NCBI GenBank assembly: GCA_963744275.1
Contig: CAVUSX010000029.1
Location: 372,001 to 436,000 of the forward strand
Origin: VAZQ01 sp963744275
GTDB taxonomy: Bacteria; Pseudomonadota; Alphaproteobacteria; Rhizobiales; Xanthobacteraceae
DNA: 64,000 bases
Direction: 5' to 3'
A model generated the notes under the pieces. The model did no database searches. It was given only the letters and a program-made list of their open reading frames with translations, and was not told where the DNA came from. Made by a program: the position numbers and the translations under genes. Positions 1 through 9,508 of this stretch are shown here, piece by piece (within the stretch, counting starts at the first letter, position 1; each line of letters begins with the position of its first letter).

Positions 1-368
1 CCAAGCAACCCGACTACGTGCGCGGCGTGCTCAATCTGCGCGGCGTGATGGTGCCGATCATCGATCTGCGCTGCCGCTTCGGGCAGGGCAAGACCGAGGC
101 GACCGCGCTCCATGTCGTGATCGTGGTGCAGGTGGAGGCGCGGTTGATCGGCCTCCTGGCCGACCGGGTGCTCGACATTCTCTCCTTCGAGGCCAGCCAG
201 GTGCAGCCGGTCCCGCAGATCGCACGCTCATCGCGCGTCGATTTCCTGTCCGGCCTGGTCACCATCGACGGCACCATGATCGCGCTGGTCGATCTGCCCA
301 ATCTCCTGGCCGAGCAATTCCAGTCAGAGGACGCGATAGCGGCACCAGAGGCTGCGACAGCTAAATGA
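1..368 (+). CDS. cheW: CheW adaptor protein, copy 1 (5' end outside window)
   Basis: This is the C-terminal two thirds of a CheW coupling protein, the adaptor that joins chemoreceptors to the histidine kinase CheA at the cell pole. The visible part has the CheW core: VRGVLNLRGVMVPIIDLR, then LIGLLADRVLDIL, then a late GTMIALVDLPNLL strand. The reading frame is open at the left edge and stops with TGA at 366-368. From about base 37 to base 223 it is identical at DNA level to copy 2 (about 3190-3376), while copy 3 differs at many synonymous sites. It lies directly upstream of receptor 1, so the two probably form one module. Confidence 0.93.
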   Translation, partial: KQPDYVRGVLNLRGVMVPIIDLRCRFGQGKTEATALHVVIVVQVEARLIGLLADRVLDILSFEASQVQPVPQIARSSRVDFLSGLVTIDGTMIALVDLPNLLAEQFQSEDAIAAPEAATAK

Positions 369-422
369 CGTAAAAAAGCCAAGAGCAACCAAACAATTTG
401 TGCCGGTAAAAAAGTAACCCAT

Positions 423-436
423 GGAGCCGAGGCTCC
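423..436 (+). terminator. Short hairpin after cheW copy 1
   Basis: GGAGC and GCTCC form a 5-bp stem around CGAG and are followed by TAATTTT. It sits between the stop of cheW copy 1 and the ribosome site of receptor 1, so it could act as a weak terminator or simply partly separate the two genes. The stem is short and the T run is broken, so this is a tentative call. Confidence 0.3.
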
Positions 437-473
437 TAATTTTGACCATCGGATGCAAGGTAGGAGATCAGTC

Positions 474-2608
474 ATGTCAATACTCGCGCGCTTTGGTATT
501 CTCACCAAGATTTTAGCAGTCGTTGGATTTCTGTCGGTGGTCGCAGGCGGGATCGCGGTCCTCGGCATCAATTCACTGGAGCAAATTAGCCAGCAAACCG
601 ATCTGGTGGCGAAGACCGGAAGCGAGGCTGTCCTGCTCTCGCGCATGAATTCGAACGTGCTGGCGATAAATCGGGCTGAGTTGATGATTTCCGCCGATCC
701 ACGCCCTGAAACGAAGCGCGAGGCGCGGAGCGAGATCGAGACTGAGGCCAAGACGCTCAAGCAGCGCATCGATGAAATGAATAAGGTCGTAACGAGCCCC
801 GATTCGAAAAAGCGCTTGGCGGAGATCGAAAAGGATATTCTCTGATTATACCCACGAGCTCGATGCCGTCTATCAGGCCGCTGACAGCGTCAAGACTTCC
901 GAGATGACAAAGGAGGCGGAACATCTTCACACCCTGGTCATGTCGAGCGACAAGGAGGCAGAAACTGTCCGCGCAAATATCCGTAGCTTTATCGAGGTGT
1001 ATGACAAGCGTATGGAGGCCGTGACCAAGGACGCCGAGTTGGAGCATTCGCATGTATCCATGATGATGGCAGCGATGGCGACGGTCGGTATCGTGGTTGG
1101 GCTACTGTTCGGCTTCATCATTGGGCAATACGGCGTTGCCAAGCCTATTGGCGCGATCGTGGCTCTGCTCCAGAGACTTGCCGGTGGCGACTACGGCGTG
1201 GTGATCACGGGCACCGAGCGCAAAGACGAGATTGGCGCGGTCGCCAAGGCGGCCCTTGTCTTCAAGGAGAACGGGCTCGCGAAGACCGGATGGAGCAGGA
1301 GCAGAAGGAAACCGAGAAACGTGCCATCGCCGAACGCGATGCGGCGATGGCCAAGGTGGCCGAGGAGTTCCAGGCGGAGGTCGACGGCATCGTCAAGGCG
1401 GCGATCGCCGGCGATTTCGCCCGCGGGTCGCGCTCGAGGGCAAGACCGGCTTCATCCTCAATGTCGGGACCTCGAATGAACACCATGTGCGAGAATGTCC
1501 AGAAGGCGCTGGGCGATTTCGCCGGCATGCTCGGCACGCATGGCGGACGGCGATCTCGCCGCCGGATCACCGCCGATTATCACGGCGATTTCGGCCAGCT
1601 CAAGGATGATGCCAACCGGATGGCCGACCGGCTGACCGAGACCCTCTCCGAGATCAAGTCGGTCGGGCGCGAGGTCGCCAATGCGGCGGCGGAGATTTCC
1701 GCCAGCACCACCGACCTGTCGCAGCGCACCGAGGAGCAGGCCGCGAGCCTGGAGCAGACCTCCGCCTCCATGGAGGAGATATCGGCGACCGTGAAGAAGA
1801 ACGCCGAGAATGCGTTGCAGGCCAACCAGCTGACCAGCGGCTCGCGCGATATCGCCGACAAGGGCGGCCAGGTGGTGGCGAAGGCGGTCGACGCCATGGC
1901 CAGGATCGAGGATTCCTCGCGCAAGATCTCCGACATCATCGGGGTGATCGACGAGATCGCGCGCCAGACCAACCTCTTGGCCCTCAACGCCGCGGTCGAG
2001 GCGGCACGTGCCGGTGATGCCGGCCGTGGCTTCGCGGTGGTGGCCTCCGAGGTGAGAAGCCTGGCGCAGCGCTCCTCGCAGGCCGCCAAGGACATCAAGG
2101 TGCTGATCACCAACAGCTCGAGCCAGGTGCAGGAGGGCGTCGGGCTGGTGAATCAGGCCGGCACCTCGCTCACCGAGATCCTGGGCTCGATCAAGCAGGT
2201 CGCCGACATCGTGGCGGAGATCGCCTCCGCCAGCAGCCGAGCAATCGACCGGCATCGACCAGATCAACAAGGCGCTGACCCAGATGGACGAGGTGACGCA
2301 GCAGAATTCGGCTCTGGTCGAGGAGAACGCCGCTTCCGCCAAGACGCTGGAGCACCAGTCGGAGATGATGAACGAGAAGGTGGCGTTCTTCAGGCTCGAC
2401 GACAGTGCAGAGTCTCCCGCCGTCAAGAAGCCGGCACCCTGCGCCGGTGACGCGATTGGCCGCCAAGCCGCCGGCCAAGCCTGTGGCCGCGCCGGCCCGC
2501 AAGGTCGCGGCGGCTGCCGTCCAGGGCAGGCGTGGTGGCCCGGTCGGCCGCATGCAGGCCGGGCTCGCCACCGCGGTGGCGGAAGACAAGGATTGGCAGG
2601 AGTTCTAG
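474..2608 (+). CDS. Methyl-accepting chemotaxis protein 1 (at least eight frameshifts)
   Basis: Membrane chemoreceptor of about 711 residues once frames are joined. The start at 474 follows AGGAG. The N-terminus has a membrane helix (ILAVVGFLSVVAGGIAVLGI), a periplasmic four-helix-type sensor region, a second membrane helix near 1070-1135, HAMP-like segments, and the conserved signalling hairpin (ARQTNLLALNAAVEAARAG near 1960). The protein ends in an Ala/Pro/Lys linker and DWQEF, a CheR/CheB tether of the xWxxF type. The frame breaks near 840, 1283, 1425, 1475, 1540, 1562, 2235 and 2440. Two pairs (1425/1475 and 1540/1562) cancel each other, as sequencing indels often do. Every segment between breaks is well conserved, so I read it as one functional receptor rather than a decayed gene, but a pseudogene is not excluded. 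The signalling half is nearly identical to receptor 2; the sensor half is not. Confidence 0.85.
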
Positions 2609-2625
2609 CCGCTCACGGCGCACCT

Positions 2626-2673
2626 CTCCCCGCGTGCCATCAGGACGTAGATGCCCTGATGGCGCGCGGGGAG
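2626..2673. repeat. Imperfect 19-bp inverted repeat (terminator or REP-like)
   Basis: The arms at 2626-2644 and 2655-2673 are complementary over 19 bp with one mismatch (GTG against CGC), with a 10-base loop. It begins 18 bases after the receptor 1 stop. There is no T run, so it may act as an mRNA-stabilising or Rho-linked hairpin, or be a member of the GC-rich palindromic repeats common in this bacterial group. Confidence 0.6.
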
Positions 2674-2904
2674 AAGGAGTGAAACGCTCTGCGCCCCTGA
2701 CATATTCCGGCGATCGATTGTTGAGGATGTGCGTAGCGGATGCCGCCCAAGTAGAAATACGTGGCGGCAGGAAATTGGGCGCCAAATCCGCCGCGATGGC
2801 CGCGCCGCTAACCGATTGTCAACGTCCCTGATCCATCGTGATCGGCGACCCTGCGATGATAAATCCGAAAACCCCGCGCTTGGACATCGATTCATCGAAA
2901 AGCA

Positions 2905-2959
2905 GTCCACGTGCGTCCGCGTACGCATTTGCGTGGCTGATTTTTGAGGAACGAACCGC
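2905..2959 (+). promoter_or_regulatory. Upstream region shared by cheW copies 2 and 3
   Basis: The stretch before the GTG start of copy 2 (TGCGT, GTGGC, T-run GATTTTT, then GCGTG) is echoed in spacing and wording at 3880-3932 before copy 3. This suggests that the leader, including any promoter and the ribosome site, was duplicated with the gene. GAGGA at 2946-2950 is the likely ribosome site. No clear -35/-10 pair was identified. Confidence 0.45.
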
Positions 2960-3520
2960 GTGAGCATCGAACCCGCAATCACAAGCCAGAGTGCCCCCTC
3001 CCAATATCACGACAACGGACGCTCGGCCGCCGACGGCGCGGCGACCTCCGGCCGCGTGGAATCCATCAGCTTCTCGATCGGCGACGAGCAGTACGGCGTC
3101 GACATCATGGCGGTGCGCGAGATCAAGGGCTGGTCCGAGATCACCCATCTGCCCAAGCAGCCCGACTATGTACGCGGCGTGCTCAACCTGCGCGGCGTGA
3201 TGGTGCCGATCATCGATCTGCGCTGCCGCTTCGGGCAGGGCAAGACCGAGGCGACCGCGCTCCATGTCGTGATCGTGGTGCAGGTGGAGGCGCGGTTGAT
3301 CGGCCTCCTGGCCGACCGGGTGCTCGACATTCTCTCCTTCGAGGCCAGCCAGGTGCAGCCGGTCCCGCAGATCGCCCGCTCCTCGCGCGTCGATTTCCTG
3401 TCCGGCCTGGTCACCATCGACGGCACCATGATCGCCCTGGTCGATCTGCCCAATCTTCTGGCCGAGCATCCGGGCGACGGCGAGGCCGCTCCGGCCGCCG
3501 GCCCGGGGCACGATCTCTGA
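2960..3520 (+). CDS. cheW: CheW adaptor protein, copy 2
   Basis: CheW coupling protein of 186 residues linking receptors and CheA. GTG start at 2960, nine bases after GAGGA. The first 35 residues are variable and probably disordered; the SH3-like CheW fold then runs from VESISFSIG to NLLAEH, with the receptor/kinase-contacting GVLNLRGVMVP segment intact. The tail (GDGEAAPAAGPG) differs from copies 1 and 3. It stands alone between two intergenic gaps of 350 and 410 bp. About 190 bases are identical to copy 1, which indicates a recent duplication or gene conversion. Confidence 0.95.
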   Translation: MSIEPAITSQSAPSQYHDNGRSAADGAATSGRVESISFSIGDEQYGVDIMAVREIKGWSEITHLPKQPDYVRGVLNLRGVMVPIIDLRCRFGQGKTEATALHVVIVVQVEARLIGLLADRVLDILSFEASQVQPVPQIARSSRVDFLSGLVTIDGTMIALVDLPNLLAEHPGDGEAAPAAGPGHDL

Positions 3521-3932
3521 CGATTTCTCACGCCGGCTTCGTACTCTTACCTGGCGTAGCCGCTGCCCACCCCGAATTGCTCCAAAATTGAGCATCGAAC
3601 GCTGCGCGCGTGCCGAGGACCGGGAGCACCGCAGGCGCCGCCGCGTTTAGCTCTTGTTAACGGGTGGTTTCGCCTGAATTTGCATGCGTCAGCGTCCGGG
3701 CGCGCGAGCGAAAAAAGCCCTCCGGTGAAGCCTCCAGTAGAACTACCAGCGGTGGCAAATGTTCGGCACCGGCCCGATTGCTAACGGGTTGTCAATTCTC
3801 CTCATGCATCTTGGATTTGGGCGTCGAAGTCACCGGTCCGTTAAGCCGTGTCGCGGACCTCGGTGTTCAGACCAGCAGTCTGCGTGTCGGTGCGTATTCC
3901 TACGTGGCCGATTTTTTTGATGGGCGAACAGC
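3521..3932. other. Intergenic region between cheW copies 2 and 3
   Basis: About 410 bp with no supported gene. A 90-codon open frame (3664-3936) has no recognisable domain, crosses the next start codon and looks incidental. The last 50 bases resemble the leader of cheW copy 2. No terminator with a T run was seen. Confidence 0.55.
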
Positions 3933-4496
3933 GTGAACAGCGAATCTTCACTCCAAACCGCATCGAAGGGTTCTCCGGGCCAGGAGGATTGGCGCGCGAA
4001 CCCCAACAAATTGCTGGCCTCCGGCCGCGTCGAATTCATCAGCTTCTCGATCGGCGAGGAGCAGTACGGCGTCGACATCATGGCGGTGCGCGAGATCAAG
4101 GGCTGGACCGAGATCACGCATCTGCCCAAGCAGCCGGACTACGTGCGCGGCGTGCTCAACCTGCGCGGCGTCATGGTGCCGATCATCGATCTGCGCTGCC
4201 GCTTCGGGCAGGGCAAGACCGAGGCGACGGCGCTGCATATCGTCATCGTCGTGCAGGTGGAGGCGCGCCTCATCGGCCTCTTGGCCGACCGGGTGCTGGA
4301 CATTCTCTCCTTCGAGGCGAGCCAGGTTCAGCCGGTCCCGCAGATCGCGCGCTCCTCGCGCATCGACTTCCTGTCCGGGCTGGTCACCATCGACGGCACC
4401 ATGATCGCGCTGGTCGATCTCCCCAATCTTCTCGCCGAGCAATTCGTCACCGCGGATTCCGCAAATGCAGAACCGAGGTCCGTCGCGGCGGCTTGA
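3933..4496 (+). CDS. cheW: CheW adaptor protein, copy 3
   Basis: CheW coupling protein of 187 residues. GTG start at 3933. The core from VEFISFSIGEEQYG through NLLAEQF matches copies 1 and 2 at protein level, but at DNA level it differs at many third codon positions, so it is the oldest branch of the three. The N-terminal 30 residues (rich in Ser, Asn, Gln) are unrelated to those of copy 2. It lies 94 bases upstream of receptor 2. Different CheW tails in front of different receptors could help sort receptors into arrays, but that is inference. Confidence 0.95.
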   Translation: MNSESSLQTASKGSPGQEDWRANPNKLLASGRVEFISFSIGEEQYGVDIMAVREIKGWTEITHLPKQPDYVRGVLNLRGVMVPIIDLRCRFGQGKTEATALHIVIVVQVEARLIGLLADRVLDILSFEASQVQPVPQIARSSRIDFLSGLVTIDGTMIALVDLPNLLAEQFVTADSANAEPRSVAAA

Positions 4497-4590
4497 GATC
4501 GAGGATGTCGGCCCCTCGGGCGATATCGGCCACTCTATCACCTGGATTTCGCAATCCGGCACCCGACGTCCGGGTCCGAAGGAGAGAAGC

Positions 4591-6802
4591 ATGTTGCGGC
4601 TGAGCAATCTTAGCATCGGGACAAAGCTCATCGTCACGTCCGCCCTCGGCATCCTGCTGATGGCCGGCATGATCACGACCGTGATGATGGGAAATACCAG
4701 CGTGCAAGGCGCCGTCGGCGACACCACCAAGCAGGCGAGCGTCTCCCAGGCCGCGGCCGAGGCCAGGGGGTCGCTCCGCGGCATGGAGATCGGCCTGCGC
4801 GACATGCGGCTGTCGCTCTCGCTGGATGCTTCCCAGAAGGCGATGGACTATTTCCACGAGCGGCAAAAATCCGCGAACGGCTTCATCGACTTCCTGCTCA
4901 AATCCGTAAAGGCGAAGGACAATCAAGACCGGATTACGCAGGTCAAGACGCTCACCGACAAGTATGCGGCCGAGGTCGAGAAGATCGCCGGCATGAACGC
5001 CGAGATCTTCTCGCTGCAAGGCCAGCGCATGGGTGCCACCACCACCGAGGCCCGCGACATCTCCGAGCGCATCGGCGATCTGGACAGCGAGGCCAATCGG
5101 ATGATGCGCGAGGAGGCGGCCCCGACGGCTGCCGACATCGAGAAGCTGATCAACGAGGCCGTGACGACCTCGAATGAGCGTCAAGCGCAAGTCGTCGCCG
5201 CGATGAACCAGACCCTGTCGTCCACCGAGCAGATCGCGCTCGGGGTCGGCATCGTGGCGGTGCTGACCCTGATCGGCTCGGCCGCCTACGGGTCGTTCGC
5301 GATCGCCCGGCCGATGCGCAAGATGGCTCATGTCCTCACTACGCTGAGCAAGGACCACAACATCGACGTCCCCTACACCACGCGGGGCGACGAGGTGGGC
5401 GACAATGCCCGCGCGGCGCAGACCTTCAAGGAAGGGCTGATCCGCATGGGGCAGATGGAGGCGGAGCAGAAGGCGGCCGAGAAGCTTTCCGCGGAAGAGC
5501 GCCGGGTCGCCATGCAGAAGCTCACCGACGACTTCGAGGCCGCGATCGGCGGCATCGTCACGGCCGCGGTGGTCGGGGATTTCTCCAAGCGCGTCGCGCT
5601 CGAAGGCAAGGAAGGCTTCATCCTCAACATCGGCGGCGCCATGAACGAGCTGTGCGAGAACGTGGCCACCACCATGGAGGATCTCGCCCAGATGTTCGGC
5701 GCGCTCGCGGAGGGCGACTTCAGCCGGCGCATCACTGCCGAGTACCAGGGCATCTTCGGCGTCCTCAAGAACGACGCCAACTCGATGGCCGACCGCATCG
5801 CATCGACCATCTCGGAGATCAAGGCGGTCGGACGCGAGGTCGCCAATGCGGCGGCCGAGATCTCCGGCAGCACCACCGACCTGTCGCAACGCACCGAGGA
5901 GCAGGCCGCGAGCCTGGAGCAGACCTCCGCCTCCATGGAGGAGATGTCGGCGACGGTGAAGAAGAACGCCGAGAACGCGATGCAGGCCAACCAGCTGACC
6001 AACGGCTCGCGCGACGTCGCCGACAAGGGCGGCCAGGTGGTGGCGAAGGCGGTCGACGCCATGGCGCGGATCGAGGATTCCTCGCGCAAGATCTCCGACA
6101 TCATCGGGGTGATCGACGAGATCGCCCGCCAGACCAACCTCTTGGCGCTCAACGCGGCGGTCGAGGCGGCGCGCGCCGGCGACGCCGGCCGCGGCTTCGC
6201 GGTGGTGGCTTCCGAGGTGCGAAGCCTGGCGCAGCGTTCCTCGCAGGCCGCCAAGGACATCAAGGTGCTGATCACCAACAGCTCGAGCCAGGTGCAGGAG
6301 GGCGTCGGGCTGGTGAATCAGGCCGGCACCTCGCTCACCGAGATCCTGGCCTCGATCAAGCAGGTCGCCGACATCGTGGCGGAGATCGCCTCGGCCAGCC
6401 ATGAGCAGTCGGCCGGCATCGATCAGATCAACAAGGCGCTCACCCAGATGGACGAGGTGACGCAGCAGAACTCGGCCCTGGTCGAGGAGAACGCCGCTTC
6501 CGCCAAGACGCTCGAGCACCAGTCGGAGACCATGAACGACAAGGTCGCCTTCTTCAAGCTCGACGAGGGCGCCGAGTTCCATGCCGTCAAGCCGCCGGCC
6601 GTCAGGCCGCCGGCGCCCGCGCCGTCAGCGCGCGCGGCCGCCGAAGCCGCCGGCCAAGCGCGAGGCTGCACCCGCCCGCAAGCCGGCGTCCGCCGCCATC
6701 GCCGCCGCCGCCGTCAACGGCCGGCGCGGCGGCCCGGTCGGTCGCATGCAGGCGGCGGTCGCCACCGCCATGGCGGAAGACACCGATTGGAAGGAATTCT
6801 AG
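4591..6802 (+). CDS. Methyl-accepting chemotaxis protein 2 (one frameshift near the C-terminus)
   Basis: Membrane chemoreceptor of about 736 residues. ATG at 4591 follows AAGGAGAG. Order of parts: membrane helix (SALGILLMAGMITTVMM), periplasmic helical sensor (about residues 35-195), second membrane helix (IALGVGIVAVLTLIGSAAYG), a HAMP unit, a further HAMP-like pair with GDFSKRVALEGKEGFILN and GDFSRRITAEY, then the signalling hairpin around ARQTNLLALNAAVEAARAG. A single-base insertion near 6640 must be skipped to reach the tail, which then reads as a Pro/Ala/Lys linker ending in DWKEF, a CheR/CheB docking pentapeptide of the xWxxF type. The stop lies one base before the cheR start, so receptor and methyltransferase are co-expressed. 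Confidence 0.93.
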
Positions 6803-6803
6803 G

Positions 6804-7694
6804 ATGGCGTCGGTCCGCGCGGCCGTGGCGGCACTGCCCAATTCCGGCGCCGCCGCGCCCGACCCACAACGGGAATTCGCTTTCTCCAAGGGCGACTTCG
6901 AGTACCTGGCGGCGCTCGCCTACGAGCACGCCGGCATCTCGCTTTCCGACAGCAAGCGCAACCTGGTCTACGGCCGCCTGTCGCGGCGGCTGCGGGCGCT
7001 GGAGCTGACGTCGTTCGGCGAATATCGCGCCTACCTCGAAAGCGACAGCAGCGAGATCGAGCGCTTCATCAACTCGATCTCGACCAATCACACCAAGTTC
7101 TTTCGCGAGGCGCATCATTTCACCCATTTCCGCTCCAGCGTGGCGGCGACGTTCGCGCAGCAGGACCAGAAGCGCGCCGTGCGCCGGCTGCGAATATGGT
7201 CGGCCGGCTGCTCGACCGGAGAAGAGCCCTACACGATCGCGCTCGTGCTGCGGCGCGAGATCGCCGACATGAACCGCCACGACGTGAAGATTCTCGCCAC
7301 CGATATCGACACGGACGTCTTGGCCAAGGCGAGCCGGGGCGAATATTCGGCCGAGGCGCTCGACCACATTCCGGATCCGTTCTGCCGCTACTTCAAGCCG
7401 ATCGAGGAAAGCGAGACGTCCGCCATCAAGGTGGCGCCGGACGTCCGCTCGCTCATTACGTTCCGGCCGCTCAACCTGGTCCAGCCCTGGCCCATGAAGG
7501 GGCCGTTCGACGCCATCTTCTGCCGCAACGTGATGATCTATTTCGATGCTCCGACCAAGGCCAAGCTGATCGAGCGATTCGTCAAGCTGATCAAGCCGGG
7601 CGGCTGGCTCTATATCGGGCATTCGGAGTCCCTGATCGGATCGCATCCCGGTCTGCAGCTCATGGGCCGTACCATCTATCGGAGAGATGCGTGA
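6804..7694 (+). CDS. cheR: Chemotaxis protein methyltransferase CheR
   Basis: S-adenosylmethionine-dependent methyltransferase that methylates glutamates of chemoreceptors, giving adaptation. 296 residues. The N-terminal helical domain (about 25-95) carries the receptor-contacting region; the catalytic domain has WSAGCSTGEEPYTIA for AdoMet binding, ATDIDTDVLAKA, and FCRNVMIYFD near residue 235. The beta-subdomain that binds receptor pentapeptides sits in the usual place (FKPIEES region). The ATG is one base after the receptor 2 stop. cheD begins inside its last codons. Confidence 0.96.
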   Translation: MASVRAAVAALPNSGAAAPDPQREFAFSKGDFEYLAALAYEHAGISLSDSKRNLVYGRLSRRLRALELTSFGEYRAYLESDSSEIERFINSISTNHTKFFREAHHFTHFRSSVAATFAQQDQKRAVRRLRIWSAGCSTGEEPYTIALVLRREIADMNRHDVKILATDIDTDVLAKASRGEYSAEALDHIPDPFCRYFKPIEESETSAIKVAPDVRSLITFRPLNLVQPWPMKGPFDAIFCRNVMIYFDAPTKAKLIERFVKLIKPGGWLYIGHSESLIGSHPGLQLMGRTIYRRDA

Positions 7695-8396
7695 CGGCGG
7701 AAACCGCCACGCTACGACGACCCTCCGTCTCCGGGGGAGCCGGAGGCGACATCACGGAGAAGGGATTCTACGACCCCGTAACGGCGAGCTGGACCATCAA
7801 GGTCCTGCCCGGACGATTCTACATCACGCCGCGGGCGGACGAGGTCATCGTCACGGTGCTGGGCTCGTGCGTCTCGGCCTGCATTCGCGACGTCCAGACC
7901 GGGGTCGGCGGCATGAATCATTTCATGCTGGCGAGCGACGCCGCCGGACAATGGGGCAGCGATTCGCAATCGACCCGCTACGGAAATTTCGCGATGGAAA
8001 AGCTCATCAACGAGCTGATCAAGGCGGGATGTCCGCGCGAGCGCATGGAGATCAAGGTCTTCGGCGGCGGCAACGTGACCGACACCCGCAACCAGATCGG
8101 GACGCAGAACGCCGAGTTCGTGCTGCGCTATCTGGAGGACGAGGGACTTTCCTGCTGCGGCGCGCGATCTGGGCGGGCCGTATCCGCGCCGGATCCAATA
8201 TTATCCGGCGACCGGACGGGTCGTGCGCAAGCTTCTGACCGGCGGCGATCGCGAACTGATCGTCCGCGAGGAGTCCGAATACGCCAAGCGGCTCGCCGGC
8301 ACCAAGGCGACCGCCGGCGAAGTCCAGCTCTTCGGCGTGAAAAAGAAGCCCGCCGGCGACATTCAACTCTTCGGCGCGAAAAGGAAGCAGCCATGA
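7691..8396 (+). CDS. cheD: Chemoreceptor glutamine deamidase CheD (one frameshift)
   Basis: CheD deamidates receptor glutamines to methylatable glutamates and binds CheY-P/CheC-type partners in other bacteria. GTG start at 7691 overlaps the cheR stop (GTGA). The catalytic Cys is in VLGSCVSAC and the catalytic His in GGMNHFML, both present. A one-base break near 8158 (in GACTTTCCTGCTGCGG) shifts the frame; after it the expected DLGGPYPRRIQYYPATG region continues and the gene ends with TGA overlapping the cheB start. The last 26 codons are a 39-base tandem duplication (GEVQLFGVKKKPA, then GDIQLFGAKRKQP), which is not part of the usual CheD fold. Confidence 0.9.
8316..8393 (+). repeat. 39-base tandem repeat in the cheD tail
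   Basis: Two adjacent 39-base units (8316-8354 and 8355-8393) encode GEVQLFGVKKKPA and GDIQLFGAKRKQP. The QLFG core and the basic run are kept while codons differ, so selection has kept the peptide. It may be a duplicated short binding motif. Confidence 0.7.
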
Positions 8397-9448
8397 CGGT
8401 GCGCGTGCTCGTCATCGACAACTCGGCGCTCATGCGCCAACTGCTGACCGCGTTGCTGTCGGAAGATCCCGAGATCGAGGTCGTGGGCTCCGCCCCGGAT
8501 GCGTTGGTGGCACGGGACATGATCAAGGCGCTCAATCCCGATGTCATCACCCTCGACGTCGAGATGCCGCGCATGGACGGTCTGACGTTCCTGCGCAAGA
8601 TCATGACGCTGCGTCCGATGCCGGTGGTCATGATCTCGACCCTTACGCAGGCGGGTACCGAGGTCACCTTGGAGGCGCTGGAGGCCGGCGCGGTCGATTT
8701 CGTCGCCAAGCCGACCAACTCGGTCGGGCCCGCCATGGCGGCGCTCGCCGACGAGCTCAGGGCCAAGGTCAAGGGCGCCGCCAAGACGCGCGTGCGCATC
8801 CGCTCGGCCCAGCCCAAGGAGCGTCTGCCGCAGCGCCAGGCGCTCAATCGACAGACCAACAAGATTTTGCTGATCGGCGCCTCCACCGGCGGCGTCGAGG
8901 CCTTGAAGACGCTGCTCATGGACCTGCCGCCGGATTGTCCTCCGACGCTCGTGACCCAGCACATGCCGGAACGCTTTACCGCCGCTTTTGCCGGCCGCCT
9001 CAACCGCGAATGCCCGATGACGGTCTGCGAGGCGGCGAACAATCAACGCATTCAACCGGGCTGCGTCTATATCGCGCCCGGCGCCCATCATCTCGAGATC
9101 GTTCGTGACGGCGTGGGCTTCGTCTGCCGGCTCAACGACGGGCCGCCGGTTTCCGGCCACCGTCCCTCGGTGGACGTTCTGTTCCGCTCGGGCGCGCGCG
9201 CCGTGGGCGCCAAGGCCATCGGGGTGATCCTCACCGGCATGGGCAAGGACGGGGCCGAGGGGCTGCTGGAGATGCGCAAGGCGGGCGCGAGCACGCTCGG
9301 CCAGGACGAGGCGAGCTCGCTCATCTACGGCATGCCGCGCGTCGCCTTCGAACGCGGCGCCGTCGAGCGCCAATTCCCGCTGACGGAGCTCGCCGGCGCG
9401 ATCGTCGATCGATGCAGCGAACGGCATCCGGTCGGAGCACGTCTATGA
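8393..9448 (+). CDS. cheB: Chemotaxis methylesterase/deamidase CheB
   Basis: Response regulator with methylesterase output that removes methyl groups from receptors. 351 residues; ATG overlaps the cheD stop. The receiver domain (1-120) has DVEMPRMDG with the phosphorylated Asp near residue 55 and the conserved Lys in VAKPTN. The catalytic domain has the Ser-His-Asp set in GASTGGVEA, TQHMPERF and GMGKDGAEG. It ends 60 bases before the STAS gene. Phosphorylation by CheA is expected to activate it. Confidence 0.96.
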   Translation: MTVRVLVIDNSALMRQLLTALLSEDPEIEVVGSAPDALVARDMIKALNPDVITLDVEMPRMDGLTFLRKIMTLRPMPVVMISTLTQAGTEVTLEALEAGAVDFVAKPTNSVGPAMAALADELRAKVKGAAKTRVRIRSAQPKERLPQRQALNRQTNKILLIGASTGGVEALKTLLMDLPPDCPPTLVTQHMPERFTAAFAGRLNRECPMTVCEAANNQRIQPGCVYIAPGAHHLEIVRDGVGFVCRLNDGPPVSGHRPSVDVLFRSGARAVGAKAIGVILTGMGKDGAEGLLEMRKAGASTLGQDEASSLIYGMPRVAFERGAVERQFPLTELAGAIVDRCSERHPVGARL

Positions 9449-9508
9449 GGCAGTCCAGGCAAACGGCGCCGCCGCCATCGAAAGCCGGCGCCCACGAGAG
9501 AGCGACAC

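Larger units (their letters stand above)
2609..2959. other. Intergenic region between receptor 1 and cheW copy 2
   Basis: About 350 bp without a convincing gene. It holds the inverted repeat at 2626-2673 near its left end and, in its last 55 bases, a stretch resembling the DNA upstream of cheW copy 3. Nothing else was recognised. Confidence 0.6.

Noticed and set aside
3664..3936. 90-codon open frame between cheW copies 2 and 3
   Set aside because: It runs through the cheW copy 3 start, has no ribosome site, and its second half is the duplicated leader.
4447..6582. 711-codon open frame on the minus strand across receptor 2
   Set aside because: It is antisense to a clearly conserved receptor, full of Leu/Gly/Arg repeats caused by GC-rich codons, and has no domain character.
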